Source: Bellilinea sp040754815
Lineage (GTDB): Bacteria > Chloroflexota > Anaerolineae > Anaerolineales > Anaerolineaceae
DNA length: 64,000 nt
NCBI GenBank assembly: GCA_040754815.1
Contig: JBFMBX010000002.1
Location: forward strand, 124,001-188,000
Reading direction: 5' to 3'
A model generated the notes under the pieces. It searched no databases. It saw nothing but the letters and a program-made list of their open reading frames with translations, and was not told the origin of the DNA. The first letter of the stretch is position 1, and each line of letters starts with the position of its first letter. Below, in pieces: positions 60,547 through 64,000 of the stretch. Position numbers and translations under genes: made by a program.

Positions 60547-62273
60547 GCAAAGCCGCTCGACCCATCAACGAAAATCTGAGCAATGAGATGTGGCGTGCCT
60601 GCGATATTCTGCGCCGCGATAACAACGTCGGCGGGGTGATGGCCTACACCGAACACATCGCCTGGCTGCTGTTCCTCAAATTTCTCGACCTCGAAGAAAA
60701 GAAACGCGCCGAAGAAGCCGCCTTCAAGGGCGAATCCTACACCCCCGTTTTGCAGGGCGATCTGGCATGGGATGCCTGGGCCAGCCCGGAGGCGCTGCAG
60801 AAGTGGAATTCCAGCCGCGGCGAATTGGTGGCTTTTGTGCGCGGGCGGCTGCTGCCCGGGTTGGCCTCGCTTTCCGGTTCGCCGCTGGCGAACACGATTG
60901 CCAAACTCTTTTCGGATGAAAGCGTGGGCGATCAAACCGTAGTCCGTAATGTGCCGGTCTGTGCTTCGGATTACAACCTCAAAGAGGTGATTGACATCAT
61001 CAACCAGATTGACTTCCAGCGCGAGGATGACTTTTTCACCATTACCCGCTTTTACGAAGACCTGCTGGCGCGCATGGGGCAGGAAAACCAGATCGCCGGC
61101 GAGTTCCACACCCCCCGCCCGGTGATTCGCTTCATGGTCGAGGTGATTGACCCGCAAATCGGCGAGACGGTCTATGACCCGGCCTGCGGCTCGGCGGGTT
61201 TTCTGGCGCAGGCCTACCTGCACATGGAAAAACAGGTGCGCACCGTGGAACAGGAAGAAACCCTCCAGCAAAGCACCTTTTACGGGCAGGAAAAGAAGGG
61301 TCTGGCCGCCCTGCTGGGGACGATGAATCTGGTGCTGCACGGTGTGACCACCCCCAACATTTACCGCCGCAACACGCTGGAGGAAGATGTCAGAACCAGC
61401 GTTCCCGAGCGCTACGACATCATCCTCACCAACCCGCCCTTCGGCGGCAAGGAAGGCGCCCACATCCAGAACAACTTTACCGTTAAGAATAACGCCACCG
61501 AACTGCTCTTTTTACAGCATGTGCTGAAGAAGTTGAACAACACCCCCAACGCCCGCGCCGCCATGGTCGTGCCGGAAGGCACGCTCTTCCGCGGCGGAGC
61601 CTTTGCCGAGGTCAAGAAAACCCTGCTGGAAGATTTTCACCTGTTTGCGGTGGTCAGTCTGCCGCCGGGCGTCTTTTCGCCCTATTCGGACGTCAAAACC
61701 GCCCTGCTGTTCTTCCAGCGCGTGGATCACATTCTGGCAAAGAACCCGCTGGCGCGCGATGAGGTGTGGTACTACGAACTGCCCCTGCCGGAGGGGTTGA
61801 AAAAATTCAGCAAGGGCAGCCCGATTGCCGATGAGCATTTTGCCGAAGCGCGCGCCCTGTGGCGGGAATGGAAAGCCTACCTGCAAGGCCAGCGCGAGCG
61901 CCCGTTTGCCTTTGCCGATGAGATCCGCCAGCAGTGGCAGGCCTACCGCGACTGGCAGACCTACCGCGAGGCACTGGAAAAGGGGGAAAATGTACAGCCG
62001 CCGGCCTGCCCGGCCGAGGCCGGCCCGGCCTACCGGCGCGCCTTCGAGGCGCAGGGGCCGCGCCCCCAGCCGCCCTACACGGTTTGGGTGGAACGGCTGA
62101 GCGACCTGCGCGCCCACGGCTACGACCTGAGCCCGCGCAACCCGCACCAGAGCGAACGGGTGGCTCTGCCCCGCCCGGCCGAACTCACCGCCAGTTTGCT
62201 GGAACGCCAGCGCGAACTGGCCGCCCTGCTGGAACGCCTGCACGCGCTGGTCAGCAACGGGGAGGAAGAATGA
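60543..62273 (+). CDS. hsdM: Type I restriction-modification DNA methyltransferase (M subunit)
   Basis: ATG 60543 overlaps the hsdR stop by 4 bp; the frame could extend to 60525. The 576 residues contain NLSNEMWRACDILRRDNNVG, the AdoMet motif DPACGSAGFL at 212, and catalytic NPPFGG at 297, typical of N6-adenine type I methyltransferases. A C-terminal helical and basic region contacts HsdS. It methylates the site that HsdS recognises and also takes part in restriction. The stop overlaps the hsdS start. Confidence 0.95.
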   Translation: MSKAARPINENLSNEMWRACDILRRDNNVGGVMAYTEHIAWLLFLKFLDLEEKKRAEEAAFKGESYTPVLQGDLAWDAWASPEALQKWNSSRGELVAFVRGRLLPGLASLSGSPLANTIAKLFSDESVGDQTVVRNVPVCASDYNLKEVIDIINQIDFQREDDFFTITRFYEDLLARMGQENQIAGEFHTPRPVIRFMVEVIDPQIGETVYDPACGSAGFLAQAYLHMEKQVRTVEQEETLQQSTFYGQEKKGLAALLGTMNLVLHGVTTPNIYRRNTLEEDVRTSVPERYDIILTNPPFGGKEGAHIQNNFTVKNNATELLFLQHVLKKLNNTPNARAAMVVPEGTLFRGGAFAEVKKTLLEDFHLFAVVSLPPGVFSPYSDVKTALLFFQRVDHILAKNPLARDEVWYYELPLPEGLKKFSKGSPIADEHFAEARALWREWKAYLQGQRERPFAFADEIRQQWQAYRDWQTYREALEKGENVQPPACPAEAGPAYRRAFEAQGPRPQPPYTVWVERLSDLRAHGYDLSPRNPHQSERVALPRPAELTASLLERQRELAALLERLHALVSNGEEE

Positions 62274-63526
62274 TGGAAGGCTGGAAACTGCCGGAGGGGT
62301 GGGATTTTGCAACCCTTTCCGAACCGAAGGTACGAATCTTGAGCGGTTTTTCATGTGCGCGAAAAAACGTGGTTTCAGAGGGCTTGCTTCATCTCCGTCC
62401 ATTCAATATTGGTATTAATGGAGAGATAGATTTGTCTAATTGTCTTTATATTCCAGAAGGCTTTGTCAATAATCCTACTGATTTTTGGCTTGAAAGTGGG
62501 GATATTTTGTTCAACAACACCAATAGTGTTGAACTGGTAGGAAAATCTGCAATCGTTAGAACAAACTTACCCTGTGCCTTTTCAAATCACCTTACCCGAA
62601 TTCGGGTAATTGATCGGGATTATCTTGAACCTCAGTGGATTTTGGTTTTTTTACGCTATTTATGGCAAACAGGTTTCTTTGCTGCCCACTGTAATCGCTG
62701 GATTGGTCAAGCAGGTTATGCCCCGAGCAAATTAACAGAATTGTCATTACCACGTCCCCCAATTGCCGAGCAGCGCCGCATTGTCGCGCGGCTGGAGGCG
62801 CTGCTGGGCGAGGTCAAAGCCCTGCGCGAGCAGGCGCAAACCCTGCGGTGCGACGTCAACCGCCTGATGGAATCCGCCCTGGCAGAGGTGTTCCCTGAAA
62901 TTAATACCACATTTGATACTAAACATTGGACTTTTGTTCCTGTTGAAAGAATTTGCACAAAACCTCAATATGGTTATACTGCTACATCCGAGACTCAACC
63001 TATTGGGCCTAAATTTCTTCGAATAACGGACATCCAGGATGGAAATGTAAATTGGGATAATGTTCCTTATTGCCGAATTTCAAGTAAACGTATAGTAAAT
63101 TATTTACTATCTGATGGAGACATATTGTTTGCTCGCTCAGGAGCAACCACAGGAAAAACTTATATTGTTAAGAATTCTCCTCAAGCTGTATTTGCTTCTT
63201 ACTTAATAAGAATTCGTGTTACGGAACCTAACTTGCCAGAATATGTTTATTGGTATTTTCAATCACCTCAATACTGGAAGCAATTGACGATACGGGGTGG
63301 AGCCCAACCCAACATGAATGCTCAACTCCTTAGGAAAGTTCTAGTTCCTATTCCCGACCCACTGGATGAAAATAATTCTCTCGTCGAGCAGCGCCGCATT
63401 GTCGCCTATCTGGACGGCATTCAGGAAGAGGTGCGTGAAGCGCAAAAATTGCTTGAAGCCGACCTGCGCGCCATCGAGCAGCTGGAGCAGTCCATTTTAG
63501 CGGCGGCTTTTCGGGGGGAGATTTAG
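62270..63526 (+). CDS. hsdS: Type I restriction-modification specificity subunit
   Basis: ATG 62270 is used with GGAGGAAGA upstream; a frame to 61934 overlaps hsdM. The 418 residues have two target-recognition domains (about 20-165 and 205-360). Each is followed by a conserved coiled region: IAEQRRIVARLEALLGEVKA and LVEQRRIVAYLDGIQEEVRE. The TRDs are AT-rich while the conserved parts are GC-rich, a mosaic that suggests exchange of recognition domains. The DNA sequence recognised cannot be predicted. Confidence 0.93.
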   Translation: MMEGWKLPEGWDFATLSEPKVRILSGFSCARKNVVSEGLLHLRPFNIGINGEIDLSNCLYIPEGFVNNPTDFWLESGDILFNNTNSVELVGKSAIVRTNLPCAFSNHLTRIRVIDRDYLEPQWILVFLRYLWQTGFFAAHCNRWIGQAGYAPSKLTELSLPRPPIAEQRRIVARLEALLGEVKALREQAQTLRCDVNRLMESALAEVFPEINTTFDTKHWTFVPVERICTKPQYGYTATSETQPIGPKFLRITDIQDGNVNWDNVPYCRISSKRIVNYLLSDGDILFARSGATTGKTYIVKNSPQAVFASYLIRIRVTEPNLPEYVYWYFQSPQYWKQLTIRGGAQPNMNAQLLRKVLVPIPDPLDENNSLVEQRRIVAYLDGIQEEVREAQKLLEADLRAIEQLEQSILAAAFRGEI

Positions 63527-63547
63527 AGTTCATTCTTGGAGGTTCTT

Positions 63548-64000
63548 GTGAAAATACAGTCCCTATGCATAAACAACTTCCGAGGCATCAAAAAAATGAA
63601 TTGGGTCGTTGATGGAAATATGATTTGCCTGATCGGCCCTGGTGATTCCACAAAATCTACAATTCTCCTCGCTCTGGAATATCTTTTCTATCCTAGTCCA
63701 ATTTTGCCTATTAGCGATTTAGATTTCTATAATCTGGAAACTAATAATCCAATTGAAATCAAGGCAACTATTACAAACTTGCCTAATGTTCTCGAATCAG
63801 ATGAAAAATTTGGGTTATATCTTGGTTTTTGGGACCCAACAAAAAAACAGATCTGCAAGGAACAGGAAAATGGAAATTTTTTACCGGCCTTACAATTGAG
63901 GCTTAGTATTAAGAGTGATCTAGAACCTGAATGGTTTATTGACAACCTACAAAGCGAGGAAGAAGACTCCCTCAGAATCGGTGTTACTGACCGTCGAATG
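63548..64000 (+). CDS. OLD-like/AAA ATPase, 5' part
   Basis: GTG 63548 follows TTGGAGGTTCTT, and the frame is open for 151 codons to the edge. The N-terminus VKIQSLCINNFRGIKKMNW and LIGPGDSTKSTILLALEYLF match the ATP-binding head of the OLD and RecF-like families; Walker A is GPGDSTKST, with Thr instead of the usual Gly before Lys. These proteins are often nuclease components of anti-phage systems. The C-terminal part, which would show a TOPRIM nuclease, lies outside the window. Confidence 0.75.
   Translation, partial: MKIQSLCINNFRGIKKMNWVVDGNMICLIGPGDSTKSTILLALEYLFYPSPILPISDLDFYNLETNNPIEIKATITNLPNVLESDEKFGLYLGFWDPTKKQICKEQENGNFLPALQLRLSIKSDLEPEWFIDNLQSEEEDSLRIGVTDRRM

Larger units (their letters stand above)
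56172..64000. mobile_element. Left end of an integrated element (genomic island)
   Basis: The segment starts at the tRNA-Pro 3' fragment, has a tyrosine recombinase first, and continues with DUF2188, a type I R-M operon and an OLD-like ATPase to the window edge. The other end is not included, so its full extent is unknown. Parts are AT-richer than the chromosome. Confidence 0.65.

Noticed and set aside
61934..62269. N-terminal extension of hsdS
   Set aside because: It overlaps hsdM in another frame, is arginine- and glycine-rich like a shadow frame, and ATG 62270 has a good ribosome site.

Overview
The window looks like a chromosomal segment of a GC-rich bacterium, most likely a Chloroflexota member of the Anaerolineae type (inference, not proven). 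The evidence is the LysW carrier-protein operon, a PEP/pyruvate-binding ATP-grasp protein without the usual PEP-synthase C-terminus, an ER/SipW-type signal peptidase, and several secreted proteins with a short YLPxV-like motif. Housekeeping genes are GC-rich; two regions (5.36-7.45 kb, and parts of the island after 56.17 kb) are AT-richer and look acquired.

Layout. 0-5.2 kb: a sugar-type operon read leftwards, with a SorC/LsrR-like regulator and one 1312-residue protein that joins an FGGY kinase, a D-2-hydroxyacid dehydrogenase, an SCP2 domain and a class II aldolase. 5.4-7.5 kb: an AT-rich pair, a beta-class DNA methyltransferase overlapping an unknown protein with an endonuclease III-like Fe-S cluster loop, a candidate restriction-modification cassette. 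7.6-25 kb: envelope and secretion genes with a cyclic-di-GMP theme. These are a membrane-anchored PAS/GAF/GGDEF protein, a GEMM-I c-di-GMP riboswitch with its own terminator in front of a secreted subtilase, and a SipW-type signal peptidase fused to a degenerate cytoplasmic EAL domain, lying between two small secreted proteins that share a motif at the predicted processing region.

25-40 kb: gntK, a DUF429 gene and a long leftward branched-chain amino acid operon (ilvD-ilvB-ilvN-ilvC-leuA-69aa ORF-leuC-leuD-cimA-leuB-ilvE-pheA). It starts behind a consensus promoter, an Ile/Leu/Val-rich leader peptide and an intrinsic terminator. 40-46.5 kb: gdhA, a PEP-binding protein, lysC and asd, all leftward. 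46.9-48.4 kb: a promoter, a Met-rich leader peptide and a terminator in front of a cystathionine gamma-synthase-type gene. 49.4-54.8 kb: a promoter, an Arg-rich leader peptide and a terminator in front of lysW-X-Y-Z-J-K homologues. The Arg codons suggest that this LysW operon feeds arginine (ornithine), at least in part, rather than only lysine. The three leader systems share one architecture and are the strongest regulatory finding here.

54.8-64 kb: an SDR gene, then the edge of an integrated element. It has the 3' half of a tRNA-Pro(CGG), about four tandem copies of the tRNA end plus its terminator, a tyrosine recombinase, structured noncoding DNA, a DUF2188 gene, a type I restriction-modification operon (hsdR-hsdM-hsdS) and the start of an OLD-like ATPase that runs off the window.

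All functional calls come from reading motifs by eye. No database search or structure prediction was run. Hairpins and promoters were found by inspection.
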